Shown here one piece after another: positions 45,618-56,231 of a stretch of DNA of 64,000 nucleotides. Origin of the DNA: Dichotomocladium elegans. Its lineage: Eukaryota > Mucoromycota > Mucoromycetes > Mucorales > Lichtheimiaceae. The stretch lies in NCBI GenBank assembly GCA_025716815.1, contig JAIXMN010000001.1, forward strand, positions 620,001 through 684,000, given 5' to 3'. Under the pieces are notes generated by a model. That model saw only the letters and a list, made by a program, of their open reading frames with translations. It ran no database searches and was not told the DNA's origin. The position numbers were made by a program, and so were the translations under genes. Position 1 is the stretch's first letter. Each line of letters opens with the position of its first letter.

Positions 45618-46413
45618 AATTTGTTTCGATTGCCGTCTACTATGCTACTTTATAATAAAATAGAGAGAACGCCTCATGCATTACCCTGCCGAGGAGAATG
45701 AAAAGATTTATTGTCGCTTTCAAGGGCTTCACTCCACTGAATGCAATGGGAATGTTTTACTCATGTAAATATGCACCTTTCACCTATCAAAGTGTAAAAG
45801 ACTTGCGCATCTGCTATAAGCGAGAAGGAATGAAAGGAGTGAAGCGCTACCAGAGGCGGGAGCGAGGGGGAGCGGAAGAGTATCCAGGATCTCCTCTCTT
45901 CTATGGCTCATCAAGTACTGATACATTTGGTTAATCTACAAAGAACAGCGGATATTAGATTGCAATAAAACAGTTTAGTATGTAAACGAACTTCAAACCA
46001 ATCAAGACTTCGACATTATGATCTTCTTGAACAGCCGTTTTCCTCCCCCCTCCGGCTGAAGGATGGCTCCCTTTAGTGGAATGCAAGAAATGCGCCCATC
46101 ACAAGCAGGAACCGAGCTTTGATCAACGAATGCTTGCCTGGATACCTCCAACTTGCAAATTACATGAAGCCCATTTTTCCTGCATACAGCAGCAACATCA
46201 ACATGCGATTTGGTCAGCATCTCAGGCGTATCCTTTGATGAGCGTTCCATGTCAGAAGGCTACCATGGCAATTAGTAGCTGACAACTTAGCGTGGATCTC
46301 ATCGGGCATCAACCGGGTGTATTTGTGAGGACTTTGCTTGTTCTTAACTCCTATCCTGACGACTGTAGATTTCTAAGAGACAATATCTACAAGGACGGGC
46401 AAAATACTTTGCA

Positions 46414-46953
46414 ATGATCTTGGAACAATGGCGACAGGATAGTAGTAAATCCTCCGCGGCAACAACCGCAGCAGCAACGGCGGCCTTGCGTTCGTTGCCA
46501 CAGTCTTCTGATATGAAATTCACTGCGAAAATTGCATACTGCGCATCGAAGGCAACGGTCCAATGCGTCGGATGTGGAACCGAGATCTTAACCGCTTGTA
46601 TCAATTTTATACACTTCATTCGCGGCCTGCGTGTTTCGGGTCAAGCTCCGGAAAGATTTCCGAGGGTATGCGTGGACCCCAGAATGCGTCCGACCGACAG
46701 CACCTATAGCACGGAACATACGACGACGACAGTGATATCTTATATAAATATTATCGACAGTCTACGTAACACTCTTATGCTCTTCATTGACGTGCGTGAA
46801 GGTTCGTCTCTTAGATTTGCTGCCAGGGCCCTTTTCATACTGTGTGTACATTGTGTAGCCGTGCTTACGGTCTGCGTCTTTCATCTAAATGTCGCTAGCT
46901 TTTCGCTTAGGGATTTTCGTAGCAACAAGGTCAGCGTTACGCCTACAGGATAG
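46414..46953 (+). CDS. Hypothetical ORF, right palindrome arm
   Basis: Identical mirror copy of 34,825-35,364. The same caution applies: the last third is antisense to Tc1-derived sequence, and only the first 115 codons look like a real protein with a Cys-x2-Cys pair. Confidence 0.35.
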   Translation: MILEQWRQDSSKSSAATTAAATAALRSLPQSSDMKFTAKIAYCASKATVQCVGCGTEILTACINFIHFIRGLRVSGQAPERFPRVCVDPRMRPTDSTYSTEHTTTTVISYINIIDSLRNTLMLFIDVREGSSLRFAARALFILCVHCVAVLTVCVFHLNVASFSLRDFRSNKVSVTPTG

Positions 46954-47223
46954 ACGATGTAGATATTCTGTGTGAGAACAAAGGGATTGAAGAGACTACA
47001 TTTCCTCATCAACAACATAGTCCATAGGTTCAGGAAAGCCACGTTCATTAACAACGTGGCCTTGCCCATCGTAAAAAATAGATTGCTCATTGCAGAATGT
47101 AAGACGGATAGAAAGATGGATTTACTAAGCTTTTTTTTGGGGGGGCAACATCTTTTACCGTGCTTGCGGCATTAGGTTTGTTATCACGCGTAAAAGATTT
47201 CTGGGCAAAGCCCGACTTCTAAG
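46788..47223 (-). mobile_element. Tc1-like element fragment, right arm
   Basis: Mirror of the left-arm fragment. Its outer 75 bases differ from the left copy at several positions. The edge lies about 17 bases from the FKS stop codon. The terminal CAGTTCTGAAATCGC-like end seen outside the left arm is not clearly preserved here. Confidence 0.6.
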
Positions 47224-47239
47224 TTTTGAATCAAATGAT

Positions 47240-50200
47240 TTACAATGCATCCTCAAAGACAGCAGGCGCAGGTGGACGATCTGAGAGAAAAGCGGGCGGA
47301 ACGGTAACGAGGGATACAAAGAAAATGAAAACGAGGCAAAATATAGGCCCATACATCAGCGCGATTTGGTGCCTTAACTGCCGCTGTTTCGTTGATAAGA
47401 CAGAGGGTCGGATTTGCTTTGATGGCCTCAACCAGAAGAGCATAAGCGAATGAAGTCTGTCGACATAGGGTATCAAGGTGAATGGGAACAAGGCATAGAG
47501 GGTAAGGTGCCCAAGGATAAAGTCGGCTGTAAACGCAGACATCTCGACAATCTTGCAAACGTACTCCCGCGCACTGTGTATGCCGACCTAATAAAAAGAG
47601 ACATCCCCCTCGGGGAAAGGTTAAATCAATTAGAATTCGATGGTCTAGGTATCTTACCTTGCTCCCAACCCACTGGCCAGTCCACCAGGTACGGTTCGGC
47701 ACATCATGGTGTTGCTCACGTGGCAAGAAAAGAGCGATGAGGGATTTGAACAGGAATCGCTCAAACATAAACATCGTTAGAACCCCAAGGACAGTAGATC
47801 GGACGTCAAACTCCTCGAGCCACCAGAATAGTTCAAAGAACACAAAGAAACCTATGAGAGCAGAGCCGTGTGCGATCCCCGCAATATAGAGTCCAGTGCG
47901 TTTGGACCGTGTCGTTGCTGCTAGCATAATAGACACAAACTGAAGTAAGAGGAGAGCCACCGCGTTCCAAAGGACAGGGCCTGCAGTTAAACAAGCGATC
48001 CGCGCGAGTGCGCCGCCGGGGCCAATCTCACCCGCCTGACGGCTCTTGTAAAAAACATAGCAGGATATATACAAGGTAGCTTGGAATAGCGGCATGAGCA
48101 TCTCAGAGGCGAAGATATTGGAAAGCTGCGCGCGAGGCGTTGTGGCTGTGGCTTGAGTACTTGGCCGGCGCTTGATACCTGTCAACTGTGTTCGTGTCTG
48201 GCGGCAAAAAGTAATCCATGCGTGACTATAAAACCGACCAGCATTACCTCGAGACAGCCAGCCGAGAAACTCGCGGTAATCGACAATGAACTCAGAGAGC
48301 ACGAACTGGTGCGGGTTGAAAACAAAAGGTGAGATGACGAGCGAGCCGACTGTGATCCAAAAGTAGAGCAGATGCGGCATCCACAAGGACAAGGTCACAA
48401 AGCCGAGCATGAACATGGTACGCGCGCCAAAATAGATGCTTGGGTTGGCGAAGCGTGAATAGAGGACTGAGAACGGGATACGAGAGGTTGCAAATCCACG
48501 GCCAGTTGCGATATACTGAGCACCTCCAAAGCTCAAATTGGAGAGAACCGAATTGGCGTAGATCTGGTTAACAAACACCTCGAAAAGCGGTGACAATGAC
48601 ATAAATTGCTTGATCAACCGGAGAGTACTCCGCCGAGTACCTTTCTCTGTCAGTTCCTGCAAAAAGAGTGGCAGGAAGGCAATGAAAAATACCCAAAAAA
48701 TGGCGGTGATACATCGTTGGAGCCAGTCATACACGGGTGCGACATTGAAGCAATTGTCCGGGTGAGCCGCTGAAGACGGGCAGACAGGCAAAGATGTTGC
48801 CATGGTACCCACGAAGGTCATGCAGAACAAGAATAGCTGCACAGCAAACATGATCGTGATATTATTCATGTGGAAGCCTGGGTGGGCGTAATAAAACGTC
48901 AAGAATCGGTCGATAGGAAGCTGCGTGCCAAGGTAATAGTATTCGCGCGATAAGAGCTGTTCACCCATGCCCGTACCGATCTTGGTCGTAAAGTTCAAGA
49001 TTGAACAAAACCCGAGATCGCGGCCTTTACCGCACTGAAGATATTCCGTGTGCTTGATTCGACCACCACGCGAAAGGGCATTCATGCCCGCGTAGATATC
49101 CTCGTTGAGATGTAACCCACGCTGTGCCTTGCTTACGCCGCCGCGTGTAGTCATAAAAACCGCATTCAAAAAATCAGGATGACCATAATGGAGACGGCCA
49201 CCTGCCTTGGCCATGATCCGTTGAGTGAGCGTACCAAATGTCTGTTCCTTGCCCGCGGCCACATCGCCCAAAACACCCACGTTCTCCGAAAAGATATACT
49301 CCCTCGCGCCGACAATGGCGACAGGCGCCTCTTGCTCCTGAGGTGTCGCAATCGACTGAAGAGCATAAATATCGCTTTCATCTTGCGCAGTTGTCTGATC
49401 AAACTCGCCAAAGATGCTGCGAATTTTGAGGCACTCTTCGAGGTAGTTGTCCTGGTTAGCATCGACCAGTTGGAGATACTCACCGCGGTAAAAGATGATA
49501 GCATGGTTCTGGTTATCCGACTTGCCATCACCAAGAATGGGGTTCCCTGGCAAGCGGATTCGGTAGCGAGGCTCGCGGCGGTAACTGTCCGGCAACTTGG
49601 GACAATGACCATCGATCAGGACAGAGTAATAGGTGGGTGGGTTTCCAGGTATGTCGCTCGGTACTTCATCAATATAGGCGATTTGAAGATTTGGATATTC
49701 ATTCAAGATGGCCTCGCAGCCCTCGGCCTCAGACGGAGAAAACTTGGCGTAGCGCTGCATTGCGACAAGATATCGAAACTTTTGATGGGCGATCTTATCA
49801 AGATGCTCCTCAGTGGGCTTAATATTACCGTCATTTACAGCCATTTCGGGGTGCTCGATCCGGTAGAGAATCTTGAGTGCGCGCGCATAGTTCATAAACC
49901 CTGATACTGTACGGTATAGCGTCTGAGCACGTAAGGACGCCCATATACGCGTGCGCATAGTGTATTCTGGTTTGGATGACTTGAAACCAATGCAATAGAA
50001 AGGAAGATCATCTTTATCGTCAATGGCTTCATCCTGCTGGATAACCGTTAATTTATTTTTCCCAAAGCATGGGCTGTGCCCAGAGCTCTACTTACCACTA
50101 TCTTCTCGCTGCTCGGATAAAACAATTGATCTTGCACTGGATTATCCTCCTCTTCCACCAGGAACTTTGTGTCCTTGACAAAATTATCCCACTCGGTCGG

Positions 50201-52495
50201 ATGTAGTCGTTTGAGATACTCGAGCAAAGTCACGCGTGTGGTTTCGTCCTCCTCGCGGATAATCTCCCGGAGTGTGAGGATCATCTTTTCGGAATAGTGA
50301 GGCGTAAATACCGTAAAGGTGGGCATCTGCTGGACGGAACATGGAAGTGGAAATTCGGTGGATAAGCTCTGAGCAAAAAATGAAAGGCGGCGCTCGGCCT
50401 CCGAGTGAACCGGAAAATAATCCTCCTTCTTGGTCTTGTTTTCAGGATCAAAGAAGGGCGGAGCCCTGATTTCACCACCAGCCTTGTCAGTGATAGTGGA
50501 ACGCCAGTGATATAAAAGCGACTGCAGATGATTGCTCGAGAGGAGATGCTCGCGGTACATGGCTATTACAATAGCATTCCACATTTGGGAGCACGCCATC
50601 TTTCGGAGCGGGGCCTCCTGTCCCGCGATGGCCAGGACCTTGGTATACATCTGCCTCGGCAAGCGGGCAAAAAGTGTCTTCCAGGAGGTCATGATCGAGA
50701 TGCCCATACGAAACGACTGGGACACGGAAAACATAGTACTCCACACGACATACCACAGATACGTGTCCAAGAAAAATAGTACAAGCTCGACAGATATCAT
50801 CAAGATACTCGTCAGCGTCGGCATGACTATGCACAGCCATTTCCCAAGCAGTGGCTCGCCGCCGCACTCAGTGAGGTGGGCCTTGCTTGTGGTCGCCAAT
50901 GCATCGCGGAAGGAGAGTGCAAGGAAGAAGTATGTTTCTAAAAACTTGCACACAAAGATGCAGACCCACATGAGGATTGAAAGCCAACGATCATCCTTGT
51001 TCATCTTTGGAAAATTGGCAGTGAACGTCTTGCAAGTGAGATGGCTGGAGGCACGCTTGCGGAGAAACAGATTTCCAGACGGCACGATGGCCAAGACGAT
51101 GGCCAGGATGGCCCCCAGGCCGAGCTGGCTGGCACCGACCACCAGAGAGATCAGGCTGGATCTATCGAACCATAAGATATAGACCGATGCTGCCATGTGA
51201 CAAGCTGCAAACAGGCCTAGAAGAAATAGCCGTGATAAAAGGATGCGAATCATGCGGGAGTTCGTAGGAAGATACATGAACTCAGCGACAGTGGCAGCCA
51301 TCATCAGCGCAATGGCGACGAGGCCGCCAAGACCGATGACGGAAAACTTGACGGGCAACTCGAGATGTGAGTCGGAAGAAGAGAGATACAAGAAATCAAG
51401 GTTGGTGGCCATGTAGTACCAGAAGATGGATATATGAAGGATCCAGATGCGCGAGAAATTGGTCAGCAAATGTAGCCATGACCGAGATTCGTAGAAAGTC
51501 TTTGTAAAAGATGCATCCCATTGAACGTTTGCTAACACTGTGAACCGCTCATGAGGTGGCACGTCCTTGAGCAGTCTTCCGTCGCGTAAGACAAGATGAC
51601 TGATAGACTGGCGGTCCCAGAAAAGCTGATTCATGTCGTCGTAACCAATGATTCCGTTGTGATCCTTCTCGCGGCGCACGCATTGCCCCTTGATGAACTG
51701 ATAAGATTGGTCGCGCGCAAAATTATACAAGGGTGTAATGATGTGATCAATAAAGTAACCAGGCGGGTGCTGCTGCTGTATGCCTGCGTCGTCAGCGACC
51801 TTGAACAAGAAGCACAGGAGCTCGGGGGTATAGCGGAGCGTCGCAGCTTCGCCCCAGATAAGTAGATAGAGAGCGAGCTGGCTCATTCTCGCCATATCGG
51901 TCATGGACTCCATCCGTTCCCGCCATTCACGTTTCGCTTCTTCCAGCAACAGACCCGTTGGGGTCCGGGGAGAGGCTTCAGTGTCCAAGCCGAGATGGGC
52001 AGCAAAGTACCATTTGCGGTAATTAGCATGTTCGCCACCAATATAGTCGGCATGGAGACTCCATAGCGCTTTACGCCGCGTCATACGTGCCGATCGTGAA
52101 TCCAGCATCGTCAGCAAGTGGTCGAGCATGTTGTTCACATTGTCATGCTGGAAACCAAATTTTCTGCCATGGTTGTGAAATATCAAATGGATCTCGCTCG
52201 TGGGGACGGGAGCTCCGGGAAGTTCCCAATTCGGGTACACTGCGCTTTTGTGTCTCCATTCATCATTTTGCGCGCCTTTGTTACTGTTTTGGTCGCCATT
52301 GCCACTGGTATTATTCATATTCAGTGATGAATACAGATCTTCCTCCATGAGTGTATTGACGGCCTCTGGTGGAGTAACCGGGACGTCTATCATATCGAAA
52401 GAATGGGGTCAGACTATGCATCGGGTCTCTTCTTTCATTTTCTACCCACCAATGGTGCTGTAAACTGATCGCTGCGAAGCTGGGGTGTCAGCCAT
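47240..52495 (-). CDS. FKS1: 1,3-beta-glucan synthase catalytic subunit
   Basis: Four exons (52,495-52,450, 52,386-50,096, 50,036-47,658, 47,587-47,240) encode 1,687 aa, slightly shorter than yeast Fks1. The N-terminal cytosolic part has SQLALYLLIWGEAATLRYTP. Then come a first membrane cluster, the large central catalytic region (DANQDNYLEECLKIRSIFGE, GRLHYGHPDFLN, RGGVSKAQRGLHLNEDIYAG, QCGKGRDLGFCSILNFTTKI), and about ten further membrane segments. It polymerises UDP-glucose into cell-wall 1,3-beta-glucan at the plasma membrane, activated by Rho1 GTPase. Hot-spot 1 reads FLALSFRDA (50,901-50,927) and hot-spot 2 DWLQRCITA. The start is the ATG before a short first exon (MADTPASQRSVYSTI) and gives a good splice. 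The stop lies about 17 bp from the palindrome edge. Confidence 0.95.
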
Positions 52496-53315
52496 GGTGC
52501 TTGATCGATATTAGTAGGATGTCTTCTAAGAGATAAATAAGTCCAGGCTGTCGAATGATGTGCATATCCGTGCATGCGTGTGTGTGCGTACGTGTGTGTA
52601 TGTGTAGCGAGGTACATACGATTGATGAAAATGATTATAGATTCAGGCGACTAGGTATGATACGCATATGCCAAAAAGGATATCCTGGGAAAGAGAGAAG
52701 GGAATATCAATTTACAACTAGAAGAGAGAGAAAAAGACGAAAAAGTAAAAGACTCGGTTTTGCGTAAAGGATGAAAGATACATTCTGGAATGATACAAGG
52801 GCGAACAAGGAAAAAACAATATATGCAAAGTTTCCGTGAATTGCCGCCACTGCGAGAAAAGCTAAAGGGGGTGTGTTTAGGATGGATAATTTAATAAAGC
52901 TCCTTGTTAAATCAAATGTCTTTTTTAGACATATTCTTCTTGCATTCCTTATTTCACTTGGGTGGAAAATCGATAACCTTATGTCGTAAACGTTGCATAA
53001 CAAGTATGGATGATAGCTTAGAAGTCAAATATCCTCAGGAACCAAAAAGTCATCCAGATAGCTTTCGTGCTTTTTTATTCGCAGATGCAGACAAGAACAA
53101 AGAACGACATCTAATCAAAGAGAAATAACAGAGCGAGACGAATAAAGTAATGATGGTGAAGAGCTAAACCAGACAGGGGGATGAAAGGAAAAGAAGGGCT
53201 TAGTGGGGGGGGGGTTGAGTGGGGAGGAAGATGATGAAGGACGCGAATGGCGCGGACAAGAGAGAGGAGGACAAGGAGGAGAGGTGCGAATGAGAAGAAA
53301 AAGAAACGATGCCTT
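52496..53315. other. FKS upstream region
   Basis: No gene recognised. A TG/CG-rich microsatellite lies at 52,572-52,606 just upstream of the FKS start. A run of ten G residues at 53,205-53,214 and purine-rich sequence follow, towards the Ral-like gene's 3' end. Confidence 0.4.
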
Positions 53316-54167
53316 TCACATAATCATACACTTTCCCTTCTTTGATTTGCCATCGGCCATGTTCATTTGCGCTTTACTATCCCTGATACTCCGCATAAGC
53401 ATAGTGTAGACCTCATCCACGTTCTGGCGTGTCTTGGCAGATGTTTCCAGATATGGGCAACCCCATTCTTGTGCTAGTTGTTGCGCCTCACTCGAAGACA
53501 CCTTGCGCAAGTGCGCCAAATCCACCTTGTTACCGACCAAAATAAAAGGTACCTTACATAGACGGATTGCACTATAAATAAGATAGACTACAATCATGGA
53601 GGGGAAATGTGCTTATGGCATACCGTATCGTCATCAAGGACTCTAAGGATCTGATCTCGAAACTCTTGGGTGTGCTCGAAAGACTCATGCTCGCATACCG
53701 AAAAGACACACAGGAAGCCTTCACCGGAACGATAATAATTGTCGCGAATCTATATTTTTTATATGAACAAACACTCTTAGAACCCAATCCGTAACCCTAT
53801 TCCTGCTTTTTCCTCTCGTCTTCTTACAGCTGCATATTCTTCTTGGCCTGCTGTATCCAAAATGTCAATCTGACATTCTTGTCCATCCAACATAACCTTC
53901 TTGCGGTATGCTAACACGTTGCAAGTGTGAATGTTAGTACGAAAAGAAAAGAGCCTGGATGTGTGCGTTTGCGCATAGGTGAAGAAAGGGAAAGTGCGAA
54001 AACTGCATTTGTATGTGGGTGTGCATACAATCTGCTTTCGTTGGGTCGTATTCTTCTACAAAGTCGCCGTACATATACTGAAGGGTCAGTGCCGACTTGC
54101 CCACACCGCCGGATCCGACCATGATGACTTTATGTAATGGGAGCGATTGCTTCGATTTCTTCGCCAT
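53316..54167 (-). CDS. Ral-like small GTPase
   Basis: Four exons (54,167-54,029, 53,910-53,828, 53,749-53,624, 53,552-53,316), 194 aa. The sequence [20 protein letters not shown], then [62 protein letters not shown] and VGNKVDL matches animal Ral almost segment by segment. The effector-loop Y-D-P-T-K-A-D-S is the Ral form rather than the Ras Y-D-P-T-I-E-D-S. The C-terminus KKGKCMIM gives a CaaX box ending in Met, favouring farnesylation. In animals Ral controls exocytosis through the exocyst. Membrane-anchored signalling is inferred. Confidence 0.85.
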
Positions 54168-55372
54168 AGTTATTCAGAAGAAGTGAACAGTTGGAGAATA
54201 AAAAGATCACACACATATAAAAATTAACAACTCAGCAACAAAAAAAGACGTACATATTCTTTTAACACTGGTTTCATGCAATACACACTCATATGGACCC
54301 CGTTAAACAGCATATCCATCAAGCTTTTGGGGGAAAGAAAGGTGCAAGCACGTTCAAGGAGTTTCTGTTTTTGGTGTGAGGCCATGCGTTTCATACAGAG
54401 GAAGGAAGGCGACTTCCTCTCTCTCCCTGTTTGGTTGCGGTACCAGGTATATCATCAAGGTGCCGTCTCTTTTTCTTCTCCAACAAACACTATATAACCA
54501 CCGGCCCCGTATACGTAGAATGCAAGTCTAAACACATCTAACCCTAATTTAGTTCTTCCTTTTTGGCGACGTCTCTTTGTTTACATCAGACGAATATACT
54601 AAAAGCAAAAGCTCGAGTAGACAACGTGGATTTTTAGTGCACACGAGGCGGAGAGACAGTTTTCGGACTTGAAAAGGAGATCTCTGACTCCGCGCAAATC
54701 AGCTCTTCGCTTCTGGGAAAATCAGAACTGGCTCGGTCGGAATATGCGTACACCGCCTGTAAAAAGGTTTGGTCTGACATCGTCCCACAGAATGTAATAA
54801 AAGTGCCTATTTGTTTACATCGTTACATATAAACATACATCATATCTGATTGTTGTTACCCTTCATGGTTTCAATGGTAATGTTACGGGCAATCGTATCC
54901 AGTGAAGAAACGAATTCGGTCAGAGCAGTACAGGAGCAAAGCTGTTATGTCGAACTAGCTTCCACTGGTTTTCTGACGAATATGTAACTCGCTTATTCTC
55001 CGTCCTTCTTCCATGCGCTATTATAATACGTCCGAAAGACTGCATGGATGCGCTGCAGGTATTTCAATAACTGTAACGCCATATTCATCCCGGAGATAGG
55101 CTTTCGCTTCTTTACAGAATTCAGGCGCAACAACCGAGATCGGGGGGGAGGGCGGTGCAATGGTGAGGGAGCATTGCGGACACTGAGGGGGTGCAAACTC
55201 GGTGGCATCATCACTGCCTTGATTTGTGGAGCGGAGGAAGGAGTGGGAGGGATAAGCAAGGGGGTAAAGAGGATGATAATGAACGTAATAAATGGTATTT
55301 TGTATAAAAAGCGTAAACTTTTTACGATATCTTTCTTGATTCTTATTTTGCTCTCCCACACAAGTCGACTCT
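54168..55372. other. Intergenic, nothing recognised
   Basis: Likely promoters of the Ral-like gene and the GPI protein gene (they are divergent). A frame on the minus strand at 54,993-55,361 is Pro/Ser-rich but lacks any domain. I treat it as chance. Confidence 0.4.
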
Positions 55373-56231
55373 ATGAAAGTTCTTTCAATTTGTTCTGCGT
55401 TTGCTCTCTTCTGTACGCTCAGCCAAGCTCAGAATGCAGGCATTTCCATTACCGCTCCGGCGTTGGGTGTAAGTAATGCGCTTCTTTTACAACCATTCCA
55501 GTAATTTCAGATAGCTAACAATCAAAAAAAGGCTGTCTGGACAGCTGGAAAAACGGAAATTGTATCATGGTATGTGCGAATGATTACGATTCTCGAGAAA
55601 GGGAGAGAATAAGATAAAATGAAACGAGAGAATCACTTCTAAGAATTATTTTATCTCTTAAAGGTCCATTCTCGATCCTAGTGTTTCGACGATCAGCTCT
55701 GTCGAACTCCGTAACGGCGGCTCCGCAAACCTTCAGCTAGTTAGTCAGGTGGGTTCTGGCCTTCTTGTCAGCACTCAGCAGTGGTCCTGGGAAATACCCT
55801 CTTGGATAAAGACAGACTCGTCATGTATGTTCGAGTGACATCCTCATTAAATCGGGCGTTGGTCAATAACCCCTTTCTCCCAACCATTAGATGTTCTCGT
55901 CTTCACGAGCAACAAAGGAGCGACCTACTCACCGTACTTCACTATCATGGCCTCCAACCCCAATGCAGCCGGTAATTCAACTACCAGCAGCAGTAAGGCT
56001 ACCTCTGTTGGCAGTAACAGTAGTGGCAGTAGCGGCAGCAATAGCAACATTAGTGACAATAATGCTAAACCCAGCTCGACCGCCTCCCTGTCTTCCACCG
56101 CAGCAAATGCATCTACCTCCCACTCGTCCAATGCAGCAGCAGTAGCCACGAGGACTGCAGCAGCCAGTAAAGGGATCATTTTCCTTGCTGCAAGTGGAAT
56201 GCTTGTGACGACCATGACCCTTCTATTATAA
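55373..56231 (+). CDS. Kre9/Knh1-type GPI-anchored wall protein
   Basis: Four exons (55,373-55,468, 55,532-55,569, 55,664-55,824, 55,891-56,231), 211 aa. A signal peptide (MKVLSICSAFALFCTLSQAQ) is followed by a Kre9/Knh1-like N-domain: ISITAPALGAVWTAGKTEIV, SWSILDPSVSTISSVELRNG, LQLVSQVGSGLLVS, WSWEIPSWIK, SYVLVFTSNKGATYSPYFTI. About 80 Ser/Thr/Asn-rich residues follow, probably O-glycosylated. A C-terminal hydrophobic tail (GIIFLAASGMLVTTMTLLL) acts as a GPI signal. The protein is expected at the cell surface, in beta-1,6-glucan or wall assembly by family analogy. Confidence 0.88.

Larger units (their letters stand above)
34553..47223. repeat. Giant palindrome with duplicated OYE pair
   Basis: The arms 34,553-40,073 and 41,705-47,223 are reverse complements, centred at 40,889. 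All mirrored reading frames between 34,640 and 40,073 have identical proteins, and their coordinates sum to 81,778 without exception, so there are no indels there. Differences appear only near the edges: T/C at 40,058/41,720, a C8/C7 run at 34,632-34,639, and several substitutions and one indel at 34,553-34,610. The spacer is unique. Beyond the outer edges the flanks are unrelated (lectin gene on the left, FKS on the right). Confidence 0.95.

Noticed and set aside
34553..47223. Palindrome as a composite Tc1 transposon
   Set aside because: Tc1-like ends are present at both edges but I cannot show matching terminal repeats or a TA duplication on both sides; recorded only as a possibility.
49179..49904. 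241-codon plus-strand frame inside FKS
   Set aside because: Antisense to the FKS catalytic region, no start context or family features.
54993..55361. Pro/Ser-rich minus-strand frame next to the GPI protein
   Set aside because: No domain, overlaps the likely promoter of the GPI protein gene, and several frames are open there.
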